Assembly: GCA_963828405.1 (NCBI GenBank)
Contig: CAWHEG010000031.1
Location: 2,108,001 to 2,172,000 of the forward strand
Direction: 5' to 3'
From: JANMJD01 sp963828405
GTDB lineage: Bacteria > Actinomycetota > Acidimicrobiia > Acidimicrobiales > Ilumatobacteraceae
DNA: 64,000 nt
In this document: positions 18,561-27,287 of the stretch, piece by piece
Numbering within the stretch: the stretch's first letter is position 1
Layout: each line of letters begins with the position of its first letter
Made by a program: the position numbers and the translations under genes
The notes under the pieces: model-generated
The model's database searches: none
What the model was told of the DNA's origin: nothing
Seen by the model: the letters and a program-made list of their open reading frames with translations, nothing else

Positions 18561-19280
18561 GTGAACGGCCGCCCCTCCCGGTTCTGCGGCAAGCCGGGTG
18601 TCCTCGCCCTGGCGCTCCTCGGTGGCGGATGCGCGGCGGTGGAACCGCCGCCGCCCGCCACCAACCCGCCGCTCGCCCCGCTCGTCGTCGACCGCCCGGT
18701 GCTCACGACAGCGCCCCCGGTCGTGACGGCTGCGCCGCAACCGCTCGTCTACACCTTTCCGTTCACCGGCCGCGTGGTCAGCTACGGCCACGAACACCAC
18801 GACTACCCGGCGACGGACGTCTTCGGGTGCGGAGCGACCGTCCTCGCCCCGATCTGGGGCACGGTCGGCGAGACGCGCACCGACGATCCGTGGGATCCGG
18901 CGGTCGACAGCCCGGCGACCCGCGGCGGCATCTACGTGACGATCCTCGGCGGCGACGGGGTGCGCTACTACTTCGCCCACCTCGCCTCGGTGGCGGTCGA
19001 GCCGGGCGACGCGGTCGACGCCGGCACACCGCTCGGCGTCATGGGCCAGACGGGCAACGCCCGCCAGTCGGACTGTCACACCCACATGGGCATCTCGCGT
19101 CTCTGCCCGAACCCCGAGTGGGCGGTCCGGCGGGGCGAGGTCTACCCATGGCCGTTCCTCGACGCGTGGCGGATGGGGGACGCCGGGTCGTCGCCCGCCC
19201 TCGCCGTCTACGACTTCACCACCAAGAACCCCGACGCCTGCGAGTTCGCCGCCTCCGCCCCCGAGGCGGGAGACGCCTGA
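18561..19280 (+). CDS. M23-family metallopeptidase, probable lipoprotein
   Basis: 239 residues. The signal segment VLALALLGGGCAAVEPP has a lipobox-like Cys near residue 24, followed by a Pro/Thr linker. The M23 (LytM-like) domain shows HHDYPATDVFGC (the first His/Asp zinc pair), YYFAHLASV and the closing HTHMGI (HxH). Probably cleaves peptidoglycan cross-links or acts as an activator at the cell surface; zinc ligands look complete. GTG start fixed by the TANNNT element 7 nt upstream; the frame is open earlier but overlaps the divergent promoter. Confidence 0.87.
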   Translation: MNGRPSRFCGKPGVLALALLGGGCAAVEPPPPATNPPLAPLVVDRPVLTTAPPVVTAAPQPLVYTFPFTGRVVSYGHEHHDYPATDVFGCGATVLAPIWGTVGETRTDDPWDPAVDSPATRGGIYVTILGGDGVRYYFAHLASVAVEPGDAVDAGTPLGVMGQTGNARQSDCHTHMGISRLCPNPEWAVRRGEVYPWPFLDAWRMGDAGSSPALAVYDFTTKNPDACEFAASAPEAGDA

Positions 19281-19323
19281 GTCAGGCCGCCCGAGTCAGG
19301 CCGCCCGAGTCAGGCAACCCGAA

Positions 19324-20286
19324 TCAGGCAGCGGGGCGGTCCCCGACGATCGAGGCCCGCTCCATCACCCGCACGATCGGCCAGTAGTCGCTCGACGCGT
19401 AGTGCTGCACGGCCCGATTGTCCCAGAAGGCGACCGAATCGGGTTCCCAGTGGAACCGGCACTGGTACTCGGGATAGTCGGCCTGGCGGCAGAGGAACTC
19501 GAGCAGCTCGGCCGATTCGCCGTCGGGGAGGCCGACGATGCGGTTGACGAAGATGCGGCTGACGTAGAGATGGCGCCGCCCGGTGGCCGGGTGGCGGGGC
19601 GCGACCGGGTGGACGACCACCGGGTAGCGCGCCCGCATCTCGTCGAACTTCGCCGCCGGTACCTGGCGACCGAAGCTCGGTGCGAAGTCGTGCTCGGCCT
19701 CGAGGGTGTCGATGCGCGCCCGGGTGTCGGCGTCGAGCCCCTCGTACGCCGCGTACATGTCGGCGAAGAGGGTGTCGCCGCCGACGTCGGGCACCTCGAT
19801 GCCGTGCAGGACGGCGCACTGCGACGGCGTGGCGCGCCAGGTCACGTCGTGGTGCCAGGCGTTCTCGTACCCGGCCACCTCGGCCGACTTGGCGAACCGG
19901 ACGAGGTGCGGTTCGCCGGTGTTGGAGGGGATGAACGGATGGACTTCGAGCTCGCCGAATCGACGGGCGAAGGCCACGTGCTGCTCCGGCGTCAACGGTT
20001 GGTTTCGCAGGAAGACCACCTTGAAGGCGTGCAGCGCGGCACGGATCTCGGCGATCGCATCGTCGGGCAGTGGCACGGTGATATCGATGCCCTCGAGTTC
20101 GGCGCCGATCGTCGCGCCCATGCGGCGCACGGAGAAGTGGTTCCACGACATGCCGGCCAGGCGCTCGCGTTCGGCGGCCAGGTGGGTGTGCGGTCCGACC
20201 GTGAGGGCCGACCCGCCCATGGGGCGCCGGCCGGCGCCCAACCGGGCCGATGGGTCCGGCATTGCCGGGGCGTCGGTTGTGGTCAC
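19324..20286 (-). CDS. TauD/TfdA-family 2-oxoglutarate-dependent dioxygenase
   Basis: 320 residues, Fe(II)/2-oxoglutarate enzyme. Iron ligands: HxD in AWHHDVTW and the distal His in RAVQHYASSDY; the 2OG-binding Arg is likely in IVRVMERAS. Also LRNQPLTPEQHVAFARRFG near the N-terminus, typical of TauD/TfdA. Likely oxidises a sulfonate, phenoxy acid or similar small molecule; substrate uncertain. GTG at 20286 is chosen because AGGGGG lies 6 nt upstream; the longer frame to 20391 would overlap the divergent decarboxylase gene. Confidence 0.88.
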   Translation of the reverse strand: MTTTDAPAMPDPSARLGAGRRPMGGSALTVGPHTHLAAERERLAGMSWNHFSVRRMGATIGAELEGIDITVPLPDDAIAEIRAALHAFKVVFLRNQPLTPEQHVAFARRFGELEVHPFIPSNTGEPHLVRFAKSAEVAGYENAWHHDVTWRATPSQCAVLHGIEVPDVGGDTLFADMYAAYEGLDADTRARIDTLEAEHDFAPSFGRQVPAAKFDEMRARYPVVVHPVAPRHPATGRRHLYVSRIFVNRIVGLPDGESAELLEFLCRQADYPEYQCRFHWEPDSVAFWDNRAVQHYASSDYWPIVRVMERASIVGDRPAA

Positions 20287-20362
20287 GGTGATCCCCCTGG
20301 TTGGCGTTCCCGGCAGGATAGTTCGCCGCCCAATCCGCCAGGACGTGAGCGGGCGGTTCGCG

Positions 20363-20368
20363 TACTGT
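20363..20368 (+). promoter_or_regulatory. leaderless -10 element of the decarboxylase gene
   Basis: TACTGT, 7 nt before GTG 20376. Confidence 0.45.
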
Positions 20369-20375
20369 CGCCGCA

Positions 20376-21767
20376 GTGACGAGGCGCACACCGATGCATC
20401 AGTGGGACGAGCGGGCCGAACTGCTCGCCGACGCGGTGATCGCCTACGCCGTCGAACGACTCAGGCTCGCCAAGGACCCGCAGTGGGGTGCCCGTCCGGC
20501 CGACGAGCTGGCGGCCCATCTCGAGGGCACCGTCACGGCCGGCGGGATCGGTGGCGAGGCCGCGCTGCGCCTCTTCCGCGACGTGCTGATGCCGGCCACC
20601 CGGCCGCTGGACGACCCGATGGCGCTTGCCTACGTGCCGACGGCGCCGACTCCGGCCGCCACGTTGTTCGATCTGGTGGTCAGCGCCTCGTCGATCTTCG
20701 CCGGGCACTGGGAGTCAGGCGCCGGGGCGATCGCCGCCGAGAACCGGGCCCTGCGCTGGCTGGCGGAGTTGGCCGGGTTCCCCCCGGGTGCCGGGGGATG
20801 CTTCGTCTCCGGCGGCTCGGCGGCCAACCTCTCCGCCCTGGTCACGGCCCGATTCCACGCCGCTTCGGGCCGGGCACGCCCGGATCGTTGGCGGATCGCC
20901 ACCACGCCCGAGACGCATGCCTCGATCCGGGCCGCCGCCCAGGTGATGGACGTCGATGTGGTCACCGTCGCCGCCGACGAGCGCGGTCGGATGGACGGCG
21001 CCGCCCTCGACCGGGCCGCAGCCGACACCGATGGGGTGTTCGCCGTCGTGGCCAACGGCGGGACGACGAACGCCGGGGCGGTCGACGACCTCTCCTCGGT
21101 CGCCGCCGTCTGCCGACGCCGGGGGTGGTGGCTCCACGTCGACGGCGCCTATGGCCTCGCGGCGCTGTGCGCGCCGTCGGCGCGCGCCGAATTCAACGGG
21201 ATCGAGCATGCCGACAGCTTCGGCGTGGATCCCCACAAGTGGTTGTTCGCACCGTACGACTGCGCCGCGCTGGTCTACCGAGAGCCGGGCCTGGGCGCCG
21301 CCGCACACGCCCAGCACGGCGAGTACCTCGACGCCATCGACCGTGGCGAGTGGAACCCGGCCGACTACGCCTATCACCTGTCACGGCGGGCCCGGGGCCT
21401 CCCGCTGTGGTTCTCGTTGGCCACCCACGGCACCGACGGGTACCGCGACGCCGTCGAACACACGCTGGCCACGGCGCGGGCCTTCGCCAAGGAGGTCGGG
21501 CACAGGGCGGAGTTCGAGCTCCTGATCGACCCGCAGCTGTCGGTGGTGCTGTTCAAACGACGGGGCTGGACCGACGAGCAGTACGCCGCCTGGACGGCAC
21601 GGCGCGCCCGTGACGGGGTGGTCCTGATCGTGCCGACCCGTTGGCGTGGGGACACCTGCTACCGGGTGTGCATCGTCAACCCGCGCACAGACATCGTGGC
21701 GCTCCGCCGGGTGCTGGACGACATGGCGGAGTCGGACCCGGATCCCGTCACGTGGTCGCCAGGGTGA
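20376..21767 (+). CDS. group II PLP-dependent decarboxylase
   Basis: 463-residue aromatic-L-amino-acid-decarboxylase-like enzyme. PLP site: the stacking His in TPETHASIRAAAQ, the Asp in HVDGAYG and the Schiff-base Lys in GVDPHKWLF. The substrate-side motif AYVPTAPTPAA lies near residue 90. Such enzymes decarboxylate aromatic or acidic amino acids; some family members are aldehyde synthases. No amino-acid antiporter lies nearby, so an acid-resistance role is not indicated. GTG 20376 matches the leaderless promoter; ATG 20394 is an alternative. Confidence 0.87.
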   Translation: MTRRTPMHQWDERAELLADAVIAYAVERLRLAKDPQWGARPADELAAHLEGTVTAGGIGGEAALRLFRDVLMPATRPLDDPMALAYVPTAPTPAATLFDLVVSASSIFAGHWESGAGAIAAENRALRWLAELAGFPPGAGGCFVSGGSAANLSALVTARFHAASGRARPDRWRIATTPETHASIRAAAQVMDVDVVTVAADERGRMDGAALDRAAADTDGVFAVVANGGTTNAGAVDDLSSVAAVCRRRGWWLHVDGAYGLAALCAPSARAEFNGIEHADSFGVDPHKWLFAPYDCAALVYREPGLGAAAHAQHGEYLDAIDRGEWNPADYAYHLSRRARGLPLWFSLATHGTDGYRDAVEHTLATARAFAKEVGHRAEFELLIDPQLSVVLFKRRGWTDEQYAAWTARRARDGVVLIVPTRWRGDTCYRVCIVNPRTDIVALRRVLDDMAESDPDPVTWSPG

Positions 21768-21795
21768 GCATGCACCGCGAACGCCGGCGCACCGA

Positions 21796-22956
21796 TCATG
21801 CCTGCTCGAGCGCCTGGGCCAGGTCGGCGACGAGATCGGCCGAGGATTCGATGCCGACGGAGAGGCGGAGCAGCGATGCCGGCACCTCGAGCGGGCTGCC
21901 CGCCGCCGAGGCGTGCGTCATCCTCCCGGGGTGTTCGATCAGCGACTCGACCGCCCCGAGCGACTCGGCGAGGGTGAACAGCTCCGTGGCCGCGGCGACC
22001 CGCATCGCCGACTCCTCACCACCCCGGACGGTGAAGCTGACCATGCCGCCGAAGTCGCGCATCTGGCGGGCCGCCGCGGCGTGGCCGGGGTGGTCGGGGA
22101 GTTGCGGGTAGAACACCCGCTCGACGGCAGGGTGGTCGAGCAGCAGGTCGACGATGGCGCGGGCGTTGGAGCAGTGCCGCTCCATCCGCAGTGCCAAGGT
22201 CTTCACCCCGCGCAGCACGAGGTAGCAGTCGAACGGCGCCGGGATGGCGCCGGCGGCGTTCTGGGTGAACCGCAACCGCCTGGCCAGCTCGTCGTCGTCG
22301 AGGGCGAGGAACCCCCCGACGACGTCGGAGTGGCCGCCGAGGTACTTGGTGGCCGAGTGGACGACGATGTCGGCCCCGTGGGCCAACGGCTGCTGGAGGT
22401 ACGGGGTGGCGAAGGTGTTGTCGACGACGACGATCGCCCCGCGATCGTGGGCGATCCCGGCGATCGCCTCGATGTCGAAGCAGGTCAGCAGGGGGTTGGT
22501 GGGCGTCTCGAGCCAGACCAGGCGGGTGTCGTCGCGCCAGTCGGCGGCGAGCGCGTCGACGTCGGTGAGATCGACGGCCGTCCACGGATGGCCGAGGGGG
22601 CCGTACAGCTTCGAGATGAGCCGGAAGGTGCCGCCGTAGGCGTCGTTGCCGAGCAGGATGCCGTCGCCCGGGCTGAGCAGGCGGAGCACGTTGTCCTCGG
22701 CGGCGAGGCCGCTGGCGAAGGCGAGCCCGTGCCGGGCGTCCTCGAGCGACGCGACGCAGCGTTCGAGGGCCTGGCGCGTCGGGTTGCCGGAGCGGGAGTA
22801 CTCGAACCCCTTGTGGTTGCCGACGCCGACCTGGGCGAACGTGGTGGAGAGGGTGATCGGGGTGACCACGGCGCCACTCGCTGCATCGGGTTCCTGGCCG
22901 GTGTGCACGGCGCGGGTCTCGAAACCCCAGGTGGACAGCGCTTCGACATCACCCAC
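21796..22956 (-). CDS. metB: cystathionine gamma-synthase/gamma-lyase
   Basis: 386-residue Cys/Met-metabolism PLP enzyme. EYSRSGNPTRQALE is the family phosphate-site motif, and VVHSATKYLGGHSDVVGG contains the PLP-binding Lys. The C-terminal LSVGIESSADLVADL is typical. Sequence alone does not separate synthase (methionine direction) from lyase (cysteine direction). Its start overlaps the stop of cystathionine beta-synthase by 8 nt, so the pair probably runs homocysteine to cysteine (reverse transsulfuration), and the lyase activity is favoured. Confidence 0.9.
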   Translation of the reverse strand: MGDVEALSTWGFETRAVHTGQEPDAASGAVVTPITLSTTFAQVGVGNHKGFEYSRSGNPTRQALERCVASLEDARHGLAFASGLAAEDNVLRLLSPGDGILLGNDAYGGTFRLISKLYGPLGHPWTAVDLTDVDALAADWRDDTRLVWLETPTNPLLTCFDIEAIAGIAHDRGAIVVVDNTFATPYLQQPLAHGADIVVHSATKYLGGHSDVVGGFLALDDDELARRLRFTQNAAGAIPAPFDCYLVLRGVKTLALRMERHCSNARAIVDLLLDHPAVERVFYPQLPDHPGHAAAARQMRDFGGMVSFTVRGGEESAMRVAAATELFTLAESLGAVESLIEHPGRMTHASAAGSPLEVPASLLRLSVGIESSADLVADLAQALEQA

Positions 22957-24361
22957 GAGCTGCGCGCTCCAGGTAGCTGAGGACGTCGGTGCGGGAGAGG
23001 ATGGCCAGTGGCCGTCCCCCGGCCAGCACGAGCACGGCCGGGGCCGAGTCGAGCAGCTCCACCGCCGTGGAGACCTTCTGGCCGATGCCGATGGTCGCCA
23101 GCCTCGGTCCCATCACCTTGCCGACGGGAGTCGACATGATCGACGGGTCGCGGTAGATGGCGTCCATCAGGGCCAGTTCGTCGACTGATCCGGCGATCTC
23201 GGCGGCGGCGAACGGCGGGGTCAGCTTGCACACCGGGAGTTGGCTCACCCCGTTGGTGCGCATCACGGTGATCGCGTCGCGCACGGTGTGTTCGGGGTTG
23301 ACGTAGAGCAGGGGCGGCAGGGACTCGCCCTTGGCGTCGAGCACGGCGGCGACGCATTCGGCGCACTCCTGGGTGAAGCCGTAACCCGCCATCCAGGCAT
23401 CGTTGTACACCCGGCTGAGGTAGCCGCGGCCCGAGTCGGGCACGAGCACGACGACCAGGTCGTCGGGGGTGAGACGGTCGGCCAGCTTGAGCGCGGCGGC
23501 GACGGCCAGGCCGCCCGAGCTGCCGAGCAGCAGCGCCTCCTCCCGGGCGGTCCGCCTGGCCATCAGGTAGGCCTCCTGGTCGGTGCAGGCGATCACCTCG
23601 TCGTACACCGAGGGGTCCCATGCGGCTGGGAAGAAGTCCTCGCCGACGCCCTCGATCAGATACGGGCGGCCGCTGCCCCCGGAGAACACCGAGTTGTCCG
23701 GGTCGGCGGCGATCACCCTGACCGCCGGGTTCATCTCCTTCAGGTAGCGCGCCGTGCCGGTGATCGTGCCGCAGGTCCCGGCCCCGGCGACGAAGTGGGT
23801 GATCCGACCCCCGGTCTGGCGCCAGATCTCCGGGCCCGTCGTCTTGTAGTGGGCGAGCGGGTTGTTCGGGTTGGCGTACTGGTTGGGTCGGTAGGCGCCG
23901 GGGATCTCGCGCACCAGGCGCTCGGCCGTGGAGTAGTAGCTCTCGGGATCGTCGGGAGGGACGGCCACATCGCACACCACCACTTCGGCGCCGTAAGCCT
24001 TGAGCAGGTCGATCTTCTCCGGAGCGACCTTGTTGGTCGTCACGAAGACGCACCGGTAACCACGGTGGGCGGCGACGATTGCCAACCCGACGCCGGTGTT
24101 GCCCGACGTCGGCTCGACGATCGTGCTGCCCGGCTTCAGCTCCCCGGAGTCCTCGGCGGCCAGGATCATCTCCAACGCCGGACGGTCCTTGGAGGAGCCG
24201 CCGGGATTGGTCGTCTCCAGCTTGACGACGAGCGGGCAGGGGAGTGAGGCGCCGATCGTGCCGAGCTTGACCATCGGTGTGTTGCCGATCAGATCGACGA
24301 GCGAATCGGCGATCGTCGTCCCATGCAGGCGAGGGTCGTTGGCTCCGTTCCCGATTCCCAT
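22949..24361 (-). CDS. cbs: cystathionine beta-synthase with C-terminal CBS domains
   Basis: Condenses serine and homocysteine to cystathionine. 470 residues: PLP fold (1–330) with the Schiff-base Lys in NPGGSSKDRPALEM, EPTSGNTGVGLA and GAGTCGTITGTARYLKE; then a tandem CBS-domain regulatory module (about 340–465; VRDAITVMRTNGVSQLPV and ILSRTDVLSYLE) that usually binds adenosyl ligands. The C-terminal CBS module distinguishes it from plain cysteine synthase. ATG 24361 follows TAGCCT by 6 nt. It is the first gene of the two-gene transsulfuration operon. Confidence 0.93.
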   Translation of the reverse strand: MGIGNGANDPRLHGTTIADSLVDLIGNTPMVKLGTIGASLPCPLVVKLETTNPGGSSKDRPALEMILAAEDSGELKPGSTIVEPTSGNTGVGLAIVAAHRGYRCVFVTTNKVAPEKIDLLKAYGAEVVVCDVAVPPDDPESYYSTAERLVREIPGAYRPNQYANPNNPLAHYKTTGPEIWRQTGGRITHFVAGAGTCGTITGTARYLKEMNPAVRVIAADPDNSVFSGGSGRPYLIEGVGEDFFPAAWDPSVYDEVIACTDQEAYLMARRTAREEALLLGSSGGLAVAAALKLADRLTPDDLVVVLVPDSGRGYLSRVYNDAWMAGYGFTQECAECVAAVLDAKGESLPPLLYVNPEHTVRDAITVMRTNGVSQLPVCKLTPPFAAAEIAGSVDELALMDAIYRDPSIMSTPVGKVMGPRLATIGIGQKVSTAVELLDSAPAVLVLAGGRPLAILSRTDVLSYLERAARG

Positions 24362-24367
24362 GGACCG

Positions 24368-24373
24368 AGGCTA
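24368..24373 (-). promoter_or_regulatory. leaderless -10 element of cbs
   Basis: TAGCCT on the minus strand, 6 nt before the cbs ATG. Confidence 0.45.
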
Positions 24374-24426
24374 CAACCAGGGCCGGTTCGAGGGTGCCAG
24401 ACCCGCGGGACGCGGGGACGCCCCGG

Positions 24427-24984
24427 TCAGGCGGACCGGCGGCGGACCGGCTCGAGGGCGAGCACGTAGTCGGCGAGCCGGGCGGCGACCTCGATCGCCT
24501 CGTCGGTGATCTCCGGATTCGGCGGCGGCCAGACCTCCGAGATGCGGCGCCAACCGTGGCGCCCGAGGAACTCGGCGACCTCGGCGTCGTCGCCCAGCTC
24601 GGGGCGCCAGATTGCCTCGTGGGCCACCAGACGGCCGATGACCTTGTCGTTCTGCTCGGCCTTGGCGTGTTCGGCATGGAACCCCACCTCCAACCGGGTG
24701 GCGCCGTCGACCCGGATGAGCTGGGCCTCGTAGTGCTCCCGGGTGTCGCCGTCGAACCACACCTTCAGGCCCCTGCCGTGGGCGTAGGTGTGCAACTGTC
24801 CACCGACGCGCGCCACGAACCCTTCGAACGCGTTGCGCACGTGGTCGAAGAAGCCGGCATCCACGCCGGCCAGGGTACGCCGCGTCGGCGAAGTGGTACA
24901 GCGGGTGGCCGTAGAAGGCGACCTGAGGCCGAGGGTCAGGACGGACAGGATGGCCGGGCCGATGCGGCGCCATGAGTGGTTCAC
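24427..24984 (-). CDS. conserved-looking protein of unknown function, N-terminus uncertain
   Basis: The C-terminal 145 residues (from GTG 24864, VDAGFFDHVRNAFEGFVAR) are clearly coding, with LKVWFDGDTREHYEAQLIRV and EVGFHAEHAKAEQNDKVIGRL. GTG 24984 has a good Shine-Dalgarno sequence (AAGGA, 6 nt spacing) and begins VNHSWRRIGPAILSVLTLGL, a short hydrophobic stretch. Between about 24880 and 24930 the good-codon signal moves to another frame (QVAFYGHPLYHFADAA) and then returns, as if two compensating indels were present. If only the downstream GTG is used the product is 145 residues. Function not recognised; divergent from the ECF sigma gene. Confidence 0.6.
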   Translation of the reverse strand: MNHSWRRIGPAILSVLTLGLRSPSTATRCTTSPTRRTLAGVDAGFFDHVRNAFEGFVARVGGQLHTYAHGRGLKVWFDGDTREHYEAQLIRVDGATRLEVGFHAEHAKAEQNDKVIGRLVAHEAIWRPELGDDAEVAEFLGRHGWRRISEVWPPPNPEITDEAIEVAARLADYVLALEPVRRRSA

Positions 24985-25064
24985 GGGAGTTCCTTGTCGG
25001 ACGGTTGCCCGCGATACGGACCGGGCGGGCCGAAGGACCGCAATCCTGCGACGCCCGAGGTCCG

Positions 25065-25070
25065 TACAGT
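25065..25070 (+). promoter_or_regulatory. -10 element of the ECF sigma gene
   Basis: TACAGT, 8 nt before ATG 25079. Nothing else recognisable lies between 24985 and 25064. Confidence 0.4.
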
Positions 25071-25078
25071 CATCGGTG

Positions 25079-25651
25079 ATGCGAGATTCCGGTCGCCTCG
25101 ACCGACTGCCCGATGACGCGCTGCTCGCCGCCATCGCGCTGGGCGAGCAGGCCGCCGCGGCGGTGTTCGTCCGGCGGTTCCAGCGCCGCGTCTACGGTCT
25201 CGCGCTCGCCGTCACCGCCGATCGCGGCCTCGCCGAGGACGTGGCCCAGTCGGCCTTCGAGCGGGTATGGCGCCACGCGGCGAGCTTCGACGCCCGCCGG
25301 GCGTCGGTGCCGACGTGGATCCTGACGATCACCCGGAACCTGGCGATCGACGCGATCCGGGTCCGGCGGCCGGAGCCGATCGACCCGTTCGCGGTCAACG
25401 ACATGATGGTCGGGAGCGGTGACGATCCCGCCGAGTCGGCGGTCGATTCCGACGATCTCCGGCGTCTGCGGGTCGAGCTCGGCATGCTCCCCGACGAGCA
25501 ACGGCGGGCCGTGCTGCTGGCGACCCTCGGCGGGCGCACGACGACGGAGATCGGGGCCCTCGAGGGGATCCCCGTTTCGACCGCCAAGACCCGCCTGCGG
25601 ACCGGTCTGCGGCGCTTGCGGGTGGCCATGGCGACGGGAGTGGAACGGTGA
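25079..25651 (+). CDS. ECF RNA polymerase sigma factor
   Basis: 190 residues. Region 2 (FVRRFQRRVYGLALAV … LAEDVAQSAFERVWRHA … ITRNLAIDAIRVRR) and region 4 (LGMLPDEQRRAVLLAT … TTTEIGALEGIPVSTAKTRL) with a short linker are characteristic of extracytoplasmic-function sigma factors. Its stop overlaps the GTG of the anti-sigma gene, so the pair is co-translated. Group and regulon cannot be assigned from sequence. The frame extends upstream to 24788 but the ATG at 25079 gives the normal family N-terminus. Confidence 0.92.
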   Translation: MRDSGRLDRLPDDALLAAIALGEQAAAAVFVRRFQRRVYGLALAVTADRGLAEDVAQSAFERVWRHAASFDARRASVPTWILTITRNLAIDAIRVRRPEPIDPFAVNDMMVGSGDDPAESAVDSDDLRRLRVELGMLPDEQRRAVLLATLGGRTTTEIGALEGIPVSTAKTRLRTGLRRLRVAMATGVER

Positions 25652-26316
25652 GCGGCATCTCGTGCCCGGACTTCCATGATTCGGTCGACGAGCTGGCGCT
25701 CGGGGTCCTCGACGAACCGGCGCGTTCCCGGCTCACCGCACACGCCGCGGGTTGTTCGGACTGCCAGCTCCTGCTGGAGGCGCTCTCCTCCGTGGCCGAT
25801 CGACTCGTGCTCCTCGCCCCGGAACACGAACCGCCGTCGGGGTTCGAGAGCCGCGCCCTGTCCGGCTTTCCCGCAGCCCCACCGGTGTCGGCGGGTCGCC
25901 GCCGCGGTGTGTGGCGCGGCCCGGTGACGGTGTTGGTGGCCGCTGCTGCGCTCGCCGCCGCGGTGATCGGCGGCGTCGCCCTGGAGCGCCGCGACGGGCC
26001 CGGAGTCGGGGTGGCGGCCGGGCGCGCGGCGGTGATCGAGGTCGCCGACGGCGGCCGGCGGATCGGGGAGGTCCACCTGCTCGAGTCGCCCAGCCCGCAC
26101 CTCCTCGTGATCATCGATCGGCCCGTGCCGGGTAACGACCGGGTGACGTGCGAGCTGTCGATGGCCGACGGCCGCGTGGTCGACGTCGGCAGCTGGAACT
26201 ACGAGGAGGTGTCGTCGGGAGTGTGGGCGGTGGGCATCGCGTCCGAGCTGCTCGGGGCGACCGCGATGCACGTGCGCAAGGACGGCGCGGTGATCGCCTC
26301 GGCCTCCTTTGCCTGA
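25648..26316 (+). CDS. anti-sigma factor with zinc-finger motif and one membrane helix
   Basis: 222 residues. N-terminal anti-sigma domain with HAAGCSDC (HxxxCxxC zinc motif) near residues 31–38; a membrane helix near 90–110 (VTVLVAAAALAAAVIGGVAL); and a C-terminal extracytoplasmic RskA-like domain (about 115–222). It should hold the upstream sigma at the membrane until a surface signal triggers release. GTG start overlaps the sigma stop by 4 nt. Confidence 0.88.
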   Translation: MSGISCPDFHDSVDELALGVLDEPARSRLTAHAAGCSDCQLLLEALSSVADRLVLLAPEHEPPSGFESRALSGFPAAPPVSAGRRRGVWRGPVTVLVAAAALAAAVIGGVALERRDGPGVGVAAGRAAVIEVADGGRRIGEVHLLESPSPHLLVIIDRPVPGNDRVTCELSMADGRVVDVGSWNYEEVSSGVWAVGIASELLGATAMHVRKDGAVIASASFA

Positions 26317-26403
26317 CCACTCGCCCGACGACTCACCTGACTACTCGCCCGATTTCGGCCGGCGCGGACCCGGGTTGCCATGTCCCTCGGCGGTGCGGTT
26401 GGC

Positions 26404-27201
26404 TCAGCGACGGTCGGGTGAGCGGCGTTCGAGGTAGGCGCGGGTGAGCTCGCGCAGCCTGTCCCGGCCGAAGCTCGGCTCGTGTCCGCCGTGGACGACG
26501 GCGACAGGAAGGTCCATCAGGCGTTCCATCGTGCGGCAGTAGTCGTCGATGTCCGAGCCGGCCAGCTCGTCGAGCAGGGGACCGTCGTAGAGGGCGTCGC
26601 CGGAGAAGAGCGTCCCCGTCGCCGCCTCCCACAGCCCGATCGAGCCGGGCGAGTGACCGGGGAGGTGGAGCACCTCGAACTGGCGGTCGCCGATGTCGAC
26701 GACGTCGCCCTCGTCGATCAACCGGGTGACCCTGGCGGGCCGCTGGCGGAACGTCTCGACGGCGACACCGGGTGGCAGGGCCGAGACGAAGTACGGGACA
26801 TCGACGTTGTAGCCACTGCGTTCGAGGCTCTCCATCACCTCGTGGCCCCAGGCCACCCAAGGGTCGAGTGAGGTGATCGGCGGGGCCTCGAGCAACGCCG
26901 CTTCCAGCGGGTGGGCGTAGCAGTCGTCGAACTCCCAGTGGGCGCCGATGTGGTCATCGTGGCCGTGGGTCGCCACGGCGATGACCGGCTTGGCGAACAG
27001 CTCACCGGCCGCGTCGCACAGGCTGGCCACCCCCATCCCGGTGTCGACGAGCAGGTCGCGATCACGCCCGGCGACGTGCCAGATGTTGCAGCGCATCAGC
27101 GGCACGACGTGGGGCTCCCACAGCAGGGTGATCGCATCGTCGACCCGGCGGCGCTCGTACCACGGTCCGGTGACGACGGGGAGCACGGCAGCCTGGGTCA
27201 T
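26404..27201 (-). CDS. metallo-beta-lactamase-fold hydrolase
   Basis: 265 residues. All metal-binding motifs are present: ATHGHDDHIGAH (HxHxDH), LPGHSPGSIGLW, FSGDALYDG and VVHGGHEP. Resembles small glyoxalase II/quorum-lactonase-like hydrolases; substrate unknown. The start ATG is 6 nt after TACGAT. Divergent from the enoyl-CoA hydratase gene. Confidence 0.87.
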   Translation of the reverse strand: MTQAAVLPVVTGPWYERRRVDDAITLLWEPHVVPLMRCNIWHVAGRDRDLLVDTGMGVASLCDAAGELFAKPVIAVATHGHDDHIGAHWEFDDCYAHPLEAALLEAPPITSLDPWVAWGHEVMESLERSGYNVDVPYFVSALPPGVAVETFRQRPARVTRLIDEGDVVDIGDRQFEVLHLPGHSPGSIGLWEAATGTLFSGDALYDGPLLDELAGSDIDDYCRTMERLMDLPVAVVHGGHEPSFGRDRLRELTRAYLERRSPDRR

Positions 27202-27207
27202 CGACCC

Positions 27208-27213
27208 ATCGTA
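27208..27213 (-). promoter_or_regulatory. leaderless -10 element of the MBL-fold hydrolase gene
   Basis: TACGAT on the minus strand, 6 nt before ATG 27201. Confidence 0.45.
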
Positions 27214-27287
27214 GGTGGACCCCGAATCGTCCTGTCATACTTCCGCCCGATGGCGTGAGCCGACGCCGACGACGGGAGGAACCGCAG

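Noticed and set aside
24371..24973. 200-codon minus-strand frame overlapping the unknown protein at 24427
   Set aside because: Only a short middle part has good codon use; the rest is Arg-rich shadow sequence.
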